Positions 1-5,454 of a DNA stretch of 11,999 nucleotides are shown piece after piece; the stretch's first letter is position 1, and the number at the start of each line of letters is the position of its first letter. This stretch comes from Candidatus Nomurabacteria bacterium RIFOXYD2_FULL_35_12 (lineage in GTDB: Bacteria; Patescibacteriota; Minisyncoccia; Phycocordibacterales; UBA9973). The position numbers and the translations under genes were made by a program. The stretch covers positions 1-11,999 of the forward strand of contig MFWK01000030.1 in the NCBI GenBank assembly GCA_001786365.1, given 5' to 3'. The notes beneath the pieces are model-generated. The model saw only the letters and a program-made list of their open reading frames with translations, was not told the origin of the DNA and searched no databases.

Positions 1-557
1 TAGTCGGGCCTAAGGGAATGGCGAAAGCCGTACTCGATGGACACAGGGTTAATATTCCCTGACTTTTATGTTTTGTGATGGGATGACGGAGGGTAGTATG
101 TATCGCTCATTATTGGATTTGAAGTTCGTGTCTTGATTGTGTTGTGTAGGAAAATCCGCACAATGTCTTAAATGGCACATGAAAGAGAAGCGAAAAGTTT
201 TATTCTTCGGGATAGAATAATGATACAAAGCACGCTTCCAAGAAAAATCTCTAAACTTAAAAATGTAAGATCCGTACCGCAAACCGACACAGGTGATCAG
301 GTCGATTAGACCAAGACGAACGAGTGAGTGGTCCCCAAGGAACTCGGCAAAAAAGCAGCCGTAACTTCGGGATAAGGCTTCCCCTTTGTTAACTCAAAGG
401 GGCGCAGTGAAAGTATCTCTGGCAACTGTTTACCAAAAACACAGCTCCCTGCGAACTCGCAAGAGGATGTATAGGGGGTGACACTTGACCAATGCCAGAA
501 GGTCAAATATCGACGTTGCTATGTCGCAAGATGTAGTGGTGATTGATATAAGCCCTG

Positions 558-592
<35 letters not shown>

Positions 593-798
593 TCTGCACA
601 CAACGCAAGTTATGCGCGGAATGACTGGGACTGTTATAGAGTAAAGGTAAACAATTAAATTAAAAAATTATTAGATTATTCGAATGCTACCTGCTTCACA
701 GTAATGTGAAGACAGTCAAAACTTGGCTAACGAGAGACCAGCGTCAAGCATCCTAACCCTCGGGTGGATGAAGATAGAGTCCTTCTTAGGTATAGAAG
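593..798 (+). ncRNA. Group I intron after 23S U1931, no ORF
   Basis: A 206-nt insertion in the strand following helix 69. Removing it restores CCTAAGGT|AGCGAAATACC, matching E. coli around 1924-1942. The 5' exon ends in T592 and the intron ends in G798, as group I splicing requires. An S-like element GATGAAGATAGAGTCC lies at 767-782, with a candidate R element at 721-740 whose GAC (736-738) could pair with GTC (779-781) as P7. A hairpin TTCAC/GTGAA fits a P5-type stem. I could not find a convincing P1 with a U-G splice pair, so the subgroup and internal helices are uncertain. It has no plausible reading frame. L1931 is, to my recollection, also the site of introns in Thermotoga 23S. Confidence 0.8.
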
Positions 799-818
799 AG
801 CGAAATACCTTGTCGGGT

Positions 819-1537
819 AGAAAACTGCCCATCCGAAGAGTGATCCTCGGATTAAATCTGGCTTATAACGGTGGAGCCCTTTGTAACATAATGCGCGTAC
901 ACAAAGGGGAATACCGTGGGAAGTCGTTCTGTCGCAAGTAGGCAGAATTGACCCCGTAACGACTTAGGTCGCCTATGTATAATGGCGACTAAGATGGAAA
1001 TGTGATATACTTTCCATAATATGCCGGCTCTCAAAACAAAACGCAATATACAAGAATATATTTCTGGATATATAGATGGAGAAGGTTGCTTCAGTATTTC
1101 ATTTTCAAAACGAGATAAATTTCTCGTCGGTTGGGAAACTAAACCAAGTTTTTCAGTTAGTCAAAATGAAGACAGAGCGCAAACCCTTTTCTTGATGAAA
1201 AGAACTTTCAAATGTGGATTCATTAGGCGAGATTTTTCAGACAAAACACTTAAATACGAAGTGCGAAGTCTGGATGATTTGATCCGTCATGTAATTCCTC
1301 ATTTTAAAAAATATCCATTGGTTTCAGCTAAACAAAGAGATTTTAAATTTTTTGAAAAAGTCTGTTTATTGATGCAAAAACAATTGCATAAAAACAAAAA
1401 TGGACTAGGAAAAATTATGAATCTTGCGTTTCAAATGAACCCAAGCGGTAAGCGGAAATATACGAAAGCGGAAATGCAAAAAGCGTTGAGATGAAGATAT
1501 AGTCTGATCCCTCTTGTAAAAGAGGATAACAAATTTG
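819..1537 (+). mobile_element. Group I intron after 23S U1951, with LAGLIDADG ORF
   Basis: A 719-nt insertion; excision restores TTGTCGGGT|AAGTTCCGAC, as in E. coli around 1944-1961. P1 is visible: exon GGGT (815-818) pairs with intron GCCC (827-830), leaving the canonical U-G wobble at the 5' splice site. The intron ends in G1537. P4 is ACGGT (near 869) with ACCGT (913-917). The R element CCCCGTAACGACT (952-964) and S element GATGAAGATATAGTCTG (1490-1506) give P7 as GACT 961-964 with AGTC 1501-1504. The homing endonuclease ORF sits between R and S, in the P8 region, and its stop codon overlaps S. Core sequences are nearly identical to those of the U2656 intron. Confidence 0.93.
1021..1494 (+). 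CDS. LAGLIDADG homing endonuclease (single motif) of the L1951 intron
   Basis: 157 codons. The family makes sequence-specific double-strand breaks in intronless alleles so the intron is copied in by repair; some members also act as splicing maturases. One motif, ISGYIDGEG (residues 14-22), has E21 in the catalytic acidic position and continues CFSISF, typical of LAGLIDADG_1 (PF00961). A single motif implies a homodimer of the I-CreI/I-CeuI type, so the target should be a pseudo-palindromic stretch of 23S DNA around the 1951 junction (inference). The basic tail is usual for DNA binding. The ORF lies in the P8 loop and its TGA falls within the ribozyme S element, so coding and ribozyme share bases. 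No clear ribosome binding site precedes it. The frame is intact. Confidence 0.92.
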   Translation: MPALKTKRNIQEYISGYIDGEGCFSISFSKRDKFLVGWETKPSFSVSQNEDRAQTLFLMKRTFKCGFIRRDFSDKTLKYEVRSLDDLIRHVIPHFKKYPLVSAKQRDFKFFEKVCLLMQKQLHKNKNGLGKIMNLAFQMNPSGKRKYTKAEMQKALR

Positions 1538-2092
1538 AAGTTCCGACGCGCACGAATAGTGTAATGACTGGAGAACTGTCTCGGGGACCAGCTCGGTGAA
1601 AATACAATACCGGTGAAGATGCCGGTTAAGTGCAGTTAGACGAAAAGACCCTATGAAGCTTTACTATAACTTTATATTGAGCATATTTTTGGACTGCGTA
1701 GAATAGATGGGAGGGGTCTGATGTGTACGGTTTTGGCTGTACTCTACCCAACAGTGAAATACCATTCTTTTTGAGGATATGTTCTAACCAAAACGGCAAA
1801 AACGTTTTGAGACAGTATATGGCGGATAGTTTTACTGGGGCTGTACCCTCCTAAAAAGTAAAGGAGGGGTTTAAAGGTCAGCTAGGCGCGAATGGAAACC
1901 GTGCCGATAGTGTATGAGCACAAGCTGGCTTGACTGTAAGACGTACTTGTCAAGCAGGTGGGAAACCAGAATCAAGTGAACCGACCACCCGTGTTAGACG
2001 CGGTGGAAGATTAACGGATAAAAGCTACTCTAGGGATAACAGGCTAGTTCCGCCCAAGAGTTCATATCGACGGCGGAGTTCGGCACCTCGAT

Positions 2093-3053
2093 TAACACCG
2101 AATGTCGAGGAGAGAGTACGAACAGTACTCTCATGTGTATGATGAAAATCATGCACACTAAATCAGCTCATAACGGAGAAACCCATATCGCGGAACAATG
2201 ATATAATTGTTTAAATATGGTCAACACCGTGGGAAGTTTAGAAAGTAAATATTGGAATAAGAAAATGCTTTCTTTGAAAAAAGAAATGCGACTTACCTCC
2301 AAACAGCGATCTTTTATTATTGGATCGATGTTAGGAGATGCAACAATGCGAGTTGGTATAAAAGCAAAAAATGCCAATTTTAAAATTGATCATTGTCTGG
2401 AACAGAAAGAGTATGTGTTTTGGAAATACGAAATCTTAAAAAATTTAGTATTAACTCCTCCACGACTTAGTTATCGTACGACAAAAGAAGGAGTACGGTA
2501 TAAAAAATCATGGTGGTTTAGAACACTACGCCATCCTGTTCTGACAGAAATATATAATCAATTTTACACAACTGATTCATATCGTTGTGGTCGAAAAATT
2601 GTTCCCGATTCTCTTGTTGAGAGTATGAATCCTTTTATCGTGGCTATTTGGGTCATGGATGATGGATCGTACAATCAAGGAAAAATCGACATAAGTACAT
2701 ATTCCTTTACTTTGCAAGAAATTAAGAAGCTTTGTTTTATTATAAAAAATAAATTTAATATAACTATGCTCTATCATAAAGATAGGGATAAGGGATATAG
2801 AATATATTGCAATAAAACAGAAACTAAAAAACTTGTAAACCTAATTTGTCCTTATATCATCAAAACAATGAGATATAAGATAGGACTTTTATAACCCCGT
2901 AACGACTGGAGTCTTGCAACTTGCAGGACAAAGATAGCAATTTGCTATAACACGCTGGTATCTTAGAACAAATCTAAAGATAAAGGTATAGTCTGCGCCA
3001 CTAGTAATAGTGGGTTTACACATCCAATTTGGATGAATGTATGTAATATTGTG
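2093..3053 (+). mobile_element. Group I intron after 23S U2504, with LAGLIDADG ORF
   Basis: A 961-nt insertion in the peptidyl transferase ring. Excision restores GCACCTCGAT|GTCGGCTCA. P1 is unusually clear: exon CCTCGAT (2086-2092) pairs over seven positions with intron GTCGAGG (2104-2110), ending in a U-G wobble at the splice site. The intron ends in G3053. The P4/Q-type segment ACCGTGGGAAGT is at 2226-2237, R CCCCGTAACGACT at 2895-2907 and S AAGGTATAGTCTG at 2983-2995; P7 is GACT 2904-2907 with AGTC 2990-2993. The endonuclease ORF occupies the P6 region between Q and R, unlike the L1951 intron where it sits beyond R. U2504 is a core nucleotide of the active site, so unspliced RNA should be non-functional. 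Confidence 0.94.
2217..2894 (+). CDS. LAGLIDADG homing endonuclease (two motifs) of the L2504 intron
   Basis: 225 codons in the longest form. Two LAGLIDADG motifs are visible: IIGSMLGDA (34-42, D41) and VAIWVMDDG (142-150, D149), about 108 residues apart. Both catalytic acids are present. The layout fits LAGLIDADG_2 (PF03161), a monomeric enzyme cutting an asymmetric site, presumably the intronless 23S sequence around 2504. The annotated ATG makes the first codons run through the ribozyme segment ACCGTGGGAAGT. Met17 (2265) or Met24 (2286) are alternative starts that would keep the whole domain while freeing the core; no ribosome binding site decides between them. The TAA stop lies immediately before the R element at 2895. 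The frame is complete, so the element may still be mobile. Confidence 0.92.
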   Translation: MVNTVGSLESKYWNKKMLSLKKEMRLTSKQRSFIIGSMLGDATMRVGIKAKNANFKIDHCLEQKEYVFWKYEILKNLVLTPPRLSYRTTKEGVRYKKSWWFRTLRHPVLTEIYNQFYTTDSYRCGRKIVPDSLVESMNPFIVAIWVMDDGSYNQGKIDISTYSFTLQEIKKLCFIIKNKFNITMLYHKDRDKGYRIYCNKTETKKLVNLICPYIIKTMRYKIGLL

Positions 3054-3142
3054 GTCGGCTCACCTTAGCGCGGCGGCGAAGAAGCTGCCAAGCGTTTGGC
3101 TGTTCGCCAATTAAAAAGGTACGCGAGCTGGGTTCAGACCGT

Positions 3143-3550
3143 ACAGAAGTGGAAAGTAGAAAGTTCATAAAGTTCATAAAGTAAAAAGCAAATGCATTTT
3201 GTATTTGTTTCCAACTTTATAACTTTACACTTTATAACTTTTAACTGTTGTACCGTTTGAACCCTCAGAGGAATTTGAACTTAATGAACTTAAGTAATGA
3301 ACTGTTTTAATCGAAATCAATCATAAGCCTGTGGGCTTATCACGGCGGCTCTAAATTATTATATTTAGGGAAAAGCTGGGGTTTTCGGTGAAATCCAACA
3401 TCATGAAAATGATAGGACAACACCGAGAAGAAATTTTAATTTTTCTTTGTAGAGACTACAAACCAGCCTTCAGCCTTAGGCTGAAGAATGTATAGTCCGA
3501 TCCTCATAGGAATATGAGAAAAGTTTTACTGAAGAGTAAAACTGTAGATG
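3143..3550 (+). ncRNA. Group I intron after 23S U2593, no ORF, carries a palindromic repeat
   Basis: A 408-nt insertion. Excision restores CAGACCGT|CGTGAGACAG, matching E. coli around 2586-2603 apart from one base. The 5' exon ends in T3142 and the intron in G3550. P7 is GACTA (3454-3458) with TAGTC (3493-3497), enclosing a strong P8 hairpin CTTCAGCC/GGCTGAAG (3468-3486). The S-like element is GAAGAATGTATAGTCCG (3483-3499), and ATCACGGCGGCTCT (3339-3352) resembles the P-element segment of the other introns. The 5' splice site lies in a long helix of 3130-3144 with 3250-3264 (14 of 15 positions pair), where U3142 faces A3252 rather than the usual G. An AT-rich palindromic element fills the loop. 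L2593 is a familiar group I site in organelle 23S genes. Confidence 0.9.
3145..3249 (+). repeat. AT-rich imperfect palindromic element inside the L2593 intron
   Basis: The left arm (3158-3188) carries repeated AAAGTTCAT units; the right arm (3211-3246) carries the inverse, ACTTTATAACTTT units. Together they form a long imperfect hairpin in the P1/P2 loop. GTAC lies at both outer edges (3141-3144 and 3250-3253), but GTAC is its own reverse complement, so this cannot be taken as a target-site duplication. An 18-nt stretch of the right arm (3229-3246) is identical to 10824-10841 in the secD-secF gap, and the left arm resembles 7389-7423 before folD. It looks like a dispersed small repeat that landed in the intron. 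Confidence 0.7.
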
Positions 3551-3613
3551 CGTGAGACAGGTTGGTCTCCTATCTACTGCACTCGTTGATTCTTGAAAAG
3601 ATTTGCTTCTAGT

Positions 3614-4124
3614 AAGCCCGGAAGGGCTCATGCTACTTCGTGAAGAAATTCACGATGACAATGTGGCTAATAACGGTGGAGTCTTCATTTATGTTTCTAG
3701 TTCGATGAAAAATAATATCATTCGATCCTAGATATTATGATTCGCTTGAGGACCAGAAATGTGGTAAGATAATACCGTGGGAAGTCGTGTAATAATTAAA
3801 ATATGAAAATAAAAGAGATTCCGCAAGCAATATTGAATTACGATTTAACCAAAAGAAGAATATTTTGGATAATAGTAATCGTAATAGTATTTATAGCTTT
3901 GCTTGGTAATTAATTTCAGAGTAACAAGAGAATAAAAAATTATTATATTGACCCCGTAACGACTTGTTTCTCCGGCATAGGCTGGGGAACGGACTTGCAT
4001 AACGCTGGAAAGCCTCGATAAACATCGGGATAGGCTTATGCTTGTAATACGCCAACATCCTCCTTTCAGTTTGAAAAAGGATGAAGATATAGTCTGCACT
4101 CCTAGAAATAGGGGATATAATGTG
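3614..4124 (+). mobile_element. Group I intron after 23S U2656, inside the sarcin-ricin loop
   Basis: A 511-nt insertion. Excision restores TTCTAGT|ACGAGAGGACC, the universally conserved sarcin-ricin loop. The intron ends in G4124. A short P1 is possible: exon TAGT (3610-3613) with intron GCTA (3632-3635), giving a U-G splice pair, with a GCCC-GGAA-GGGC hairpin (3617-3627) in between. P4 is ACGGT (near 3674) with ACCGT (3773-3777). R CCCCGTAACGACT is at 3952-3964 and S GATGAAGATATAGTCTG at 4080-4096; P7 is GACT 3961-3964 with AGTC 4091-4094. The core shares runs of 17-19 identical nt with the L1951 intron. No LAGLIDADG gene is present; the P6 region, where the L2504 intron has its endonuclease, holds a short membrane-peptide ORF. 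Confidence 0.92.
3803..3913 (+). CDS. Putative 36-residue membrane peptide ORF in the P6 region of the L2656 intron
   Basis: ATG at 3803, TAA at 3911-3913. The peptide has a polar, charged first half (residues 1-19, ending KRR) and a hydrophobic second half FWIIVIVIVFIALL (21-34) that would span a membrane once, probably with the basic side inside. It lies between the Q and R elements, the site used by the endonuclease gene of the L2504 intron, so it could be a cargo gene, a replacement or a chance frame in AT-rich DNA. I see no Shine-Dalgarno sequence. I do not recognise a family, and the length alone is weak proof of coding. No trace of an endonuclease was seen around it. Confidence 0.35.
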   Translation: MKIKEIPQAILNYDLTKRRIFWIIVIVIVFIALLGN

Positions 4125-4382
4125 ACGAGAGGACCGAAGTGAACTGACCTCTGGTGTGTGAGCTGTCCTGCCAAGGGCACTGCTCAGTAACTATGTCGGG
4201 ATTGGATAACCTCTGAAAGCATCTAAGAGGGAAGCCAGCTTTAAGATTAGGAATCGTTAAGAACCGTGAGAGATGATCACGTTGATAGGCTTTAAGTGTA
4301 AGGCAAGTAATTGCTTGAGCTGAGAAGTACTAATGTTTCGATTCCTGTTAAGAACTTTGCAAACCACATAAAATGTAGAAAT

Positions 4383-4406
4383 CCCCGCCTATAAAAAAGG
4401 ACGGGG
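4383..4406 (+). other. Hairpin in the 23S-5S spacer
   Basis: CCCCG (4383-4387) pairs with CGGGG (4402-4406) and CCT with AGG, leaving one bulged A. There is no T-run, so it is more likely a processing stem (RNase III-like) than a terminator. The rest of the spacer shows nothing else. Confidence 0.5.
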
Positions 4407-4421
4407 TAAACTTGAATATAA

Positions 4422-4533
<112 letters not shown>

Positions 4534-4550
4534 ATGTATTTAAGATCTAA

Positions 4551-4579
4551 AAAACTAGTAAGTAATTACTGGTTTTTTT
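4551..4579 (+). terminator. Intrinsic terminator of the rRNA operon
   Basis: An 11-bp stem (4551-4561 with 4566-4576, one G-T pair), a GTAA loop and a T7 run. It lies just after 5S. Confidence 0.85.
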
Positions 4580-4587
4580 GTGTTGTG

Positions 4588-4616
4588 TTGCATTCTTAGA
4601 ATGTCTTTGATATTAT
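4588..4616 (+). promoter_or_regulatory. Promoter TTGCAT-17-TATTAT
   Basis: A -35-like TTGCAT (4588-4593) and -10-like TATTAT (4611-4616) are separated by exactly 17 nt. The expected transcription start is about 4623, which is an ATG. The same -35 hexamer and spacing recur before secD (9403). Confidence 0.65.
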
Positions 4617-4622
4617 AAAAGT

Positions 4623-4712
4623 ATGAGCAGAAATATACAGCGAAACAAATTGGTGTCTAAAAATATCCCCCCATTCAGTCTTCAAACTAGAAGGCTGATG
4701 TTTGTGCTGTAA
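4623..4712 (+). CDS. Putative leaderless 29-residue ORF
   Basis: ATG at 4623 falls on the predicted transcription start of the promoter at 4588-4616; TAA at 4710-4712. The peptide is small, basic and ends in a hydrophobic stretch (ending RRLMFVL), with PPFSL in the middle. I do not recognise it. The intrinsic terminator follows 24 nt after the stop, so the unit would be monocistronic. The C-terminal codons coincide with the 4672-4700 hairpin, so the RNA-structure reading and the coding reading compete for the same bases. Conservation across relatives (synonymous against compensatory changes) would decide. Confidence 0.35.
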   Translation: MSRNIQRNKLVSKNIPPFSLQTRRLMFVL

Positions 4713-4769
4713 AATAAATTCTTAATTACAACCCAAAAATGAGCTTTCTAGAAATAGAAAGCTCATTTT
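4623..4769 (+). ncRNA. Putative structured small RNA of about 150 nt
   Basis: A compact transcription unit between the promoter at 4588 and a strong terminator at 4736-4769. Internally CAT-T-CAGTCTTC (4672-4683) pairs with GAAGGCTG-ATG (4690-4700) around an AAACTA loop, an 11-bp hairpin with one bulge and one G-T pair. I recognise no known RNA family; 6S RNA, tmRNA, RNase P and SRP RNA signatures were not seen. The same stretch can instead be read as a 29-codon leaderless ORF, listed separately. Its place right after the rRNA operon suggests a constitutively expressed RNA, but that is inference. Confidence 0.45.
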
Positions 4770-4775
4770 GTTCTT
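4736..4775 (+). terminator. Strong intrinsic terminator with 15-bp perfect stem
   Basis: AAAATGAGCTTTCTA (4736-4750) pairs perfectly with TAGAAAGCTCATTTT (4755-4769) around a GAAA tetraloop, followed by GTTCTTT. It ends the small unit started at 4588 and may act in both directions because of the A- and T-tracts. Confidence 0.75.
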
Positions 4776-4814
4776 TATAGCAACCTGTTAAAAAACCAGA
4801 GAAAGGAAAAAACC

Positions 4815-5042
4815 ATGCCAGATGATCGGACGAAAGGCCTCATAGCTATTTATGAGGAAAACATCTCGGGTATTCTCGCTAGCCTAGGAAAAGGCAAGGG
4901 AGGACCGAGAAAACAGGAACTGAGAAGGTTCGCGCTTGCTCGTCTTCTGATGAAGTTGGAGCGTGCGAAAGCAGGGAGTCCTCTTCCCACCTACGCAGAA
5001 AAAACTAGGAGGAAGGAGAATCGTCATTACGCTCTTTGGTAG
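4815..5042 (+). CDS. Small basic hypothetical protein, 75 aa
   Basis: Function not recognised. The protein is soluble, with no signal peptide or membrane segment, and about a quarter of its residues are K/R. A helical first part (1-25) is followed by a Gly/Lys linker (GKGKGGPRK, 25-33), a second amphipathic helix (34-53, RRFALARLLMKLERAK) and a basic tail ending in LW. AAAGGA (4802-4807) lies 7 nt before the ATG, a proper ribosome binding site, which is rare in this window and fixes the start. The gene counts at about 50% GC, against roughly 30% for rodA and folD by eye, so it may be recently acquired or highly expressed. It sits alone between two terminators. The charge suggests nucleic-acid or ribosome binding, but no motif proves it. 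Confidence 0.65.
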   Translation: MPDDRTKGLIAIYEENISGILASLGKGKGGPRKQELRRFALARLLMKLERAKAGSPLPTYAEKTRRKENRHYALW

Positions 5043-5063
5043 AAGCATGATGACAAAAAACAC

Positions 5064-5094
5064 CAGCGGGAGCTAATCACTCCCGCTGTTTTTT
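5064..5094 (+). terminator. Intrinsic terminator after the 75-aa gene
   Basis: CAGCGGGAG (5064-5072) pairs with CTCCCGCTG (5080-5088) around a 7-nt loop, followed by six T. The GC-rich 9-bp stem makes this a confident call. Confidence 0.9.
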
Positions 5095-5146
5095 GTTGTG
5101 TTTTAAGGCTTTTTGTGCTAAATTCAGAGAAAGAAAGGGGAACATT

Positions 5147-5323
5147 ATGTTCACTGAATTGTTCTTGGTTGCGTATTTTGTCCTTCGGATTGTTGATCGG
5201 GAAAGGGCAGACAGATTAAAGTTGGAGTTTATCAACCGCAGAAAGCGGTTTTCGCGTTTTATAGGGCAAAGGGTAAAAAACCACATGTCGCGGTTTCCTT
5301 GCTTTAAAAAGCGAAAGAATTGA
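5147..5323 (+). CDS. Small basic membrane-associated hypothetical protein, 58 aa
   Basis: Function not recognised. The start at 5147 is chosen because AAAGGGG (5134-5140) lies 6 nt upstream. The longer frame from 5093 would begin in the T-tract of the preceding terminator and add a cysteine-rich stretch without a binding site. Residues 2-16 (FTELFLVAYFVLRIV) are hydrophobic enough for a short membrane or interface helix. The rest is strongly basic (RERADRLKLEF, NRRKRFSRF, ending FKKRKN), so the tail would face the cytoplasm and could touch nucleic acid or acidic lipid. The gene has its own terminator, whose stem begins within the stop codon. Like its 75-aa neighbour it is a monocistronic, SD-led small gene; the two may be a functional pair, which is inference. 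Confidence 0.55.
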   Translation: MFTELFLVAYFVLRIVDRERADRLKLEFINRRKRFSRFIGQRVKNHMSRFPCFKKRKN

Positions 5324-5368
5324 GCCCAGTCCATTGTCCTCGTGACAGTGGCTGGGCTCTTACTTTTT
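5322..5368 (+). terminator. Intrinsic terminator after the 58-aa gene
   Basis: GAGCCCAG (5322-5329) pairs with CTGGGCTC (5352-5359), continuing as CCATTGTC with GACAGTGG beyond a bulged T; a T-rich run TTACTTTTT follows. The 16-bp stem starts inside the TGA stop codon. Confidence 0.88.
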
Positions 5369-5373
5369 ATGTT

Positions 5374-5438
5374 CCCGGTAGTGAGACTTTGCAAAGTTTT
5401 TAACGTGCTTTAGCGCATTGCAAAGCTCTACTACCGGG
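5374..5438 (+). repeat. 65-nt imperfect palindrome
   Basis: The outer arms CCCGGTAGT (5374-5382) and ACTACCGGG (5430-5438) match perfectly, and CTTTGCA/TGCAAAG extends the pairing inward past a short mismatch; GTGC and GCGC close the apex. There is no T-run, so it is a poor terminator in this direction. Its right arm contains the TTGCAA box of the downstream promoter. It could be an operator, an attenuator or a mobile palindromic element. Confidence 0.6.
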
Positions 5439-5447
5439 TGTTATTAT
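5418..5447 (+). promoter_or_regulatory. Promoter TTGCAA-18-TATTAT of the rodA operon
   Basis: TTGCAA (5418-5423) and TATTAT (5442-5447) are spaced by 18 nt. Initiation 7-8 nt downstream would fall at the ATG at 5455, giving a leaderless mRNA. No Shine-Dalgarno sequence is present, which agrees. Confidence 0.5.
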
Positions 5448-5454
5448 ATTAATT

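Noticed and set aside
306..506. Open frame of 66 codons on the minus strand
   Set aside because: Antisense to conserved 23S rRNA (about 1660-1850 in E. coli numbering).
723..941. Open frame spanning the L1931 and L1951 introns
   Set aside because: It crosses two introns and an exon and has no recognisable motif; ribozyme cores explain the sequence.
1930..2142. Open frame of 70 codons on the plus strand
   Set aside because: It lies in conserved 23S exon sequence and runs into the L2504 intron; it is rRNA, not protein.
3141..3253. GTAC target-site duplication around the palindromic element
   Set aside because: GTAC is self-complementary, so the ends of any hairpin would look duplicated; not evidence of transposition on its own.
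593..4124. Archaeal-type bulge-helix-bulge introns or unspliced intervening sequences
   Set aside because: 5' exon U, terminal G, P1 U-G pairs (L1951, L2504, L2656) and P7-forming R/S elements indicate group I.
3845..4180. Minus-strand frame of 111 codons
   Set aside because: Antisense to the L2656 intron core and the sarcin-ricin exon; composition is explained by the RNA.
5093..5146. Longer start for the 58-aa gene
   Set aside because: It would begin in the T-tract of the preceding terminator, whereas ATG 5147 has a well-placed AAAGGGG.
5077..5394. Minus-strand frame of 105 codons
   Set aside because: Runs through two terminators and opposes a gene with a good ribosome binding site; no motif.
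5374..5438. tRNA gene
   Set aside because: Size and stems tempt, but there is no D-loop, anticodon arm or TTC-type T-loop; it is a single long palindrome.
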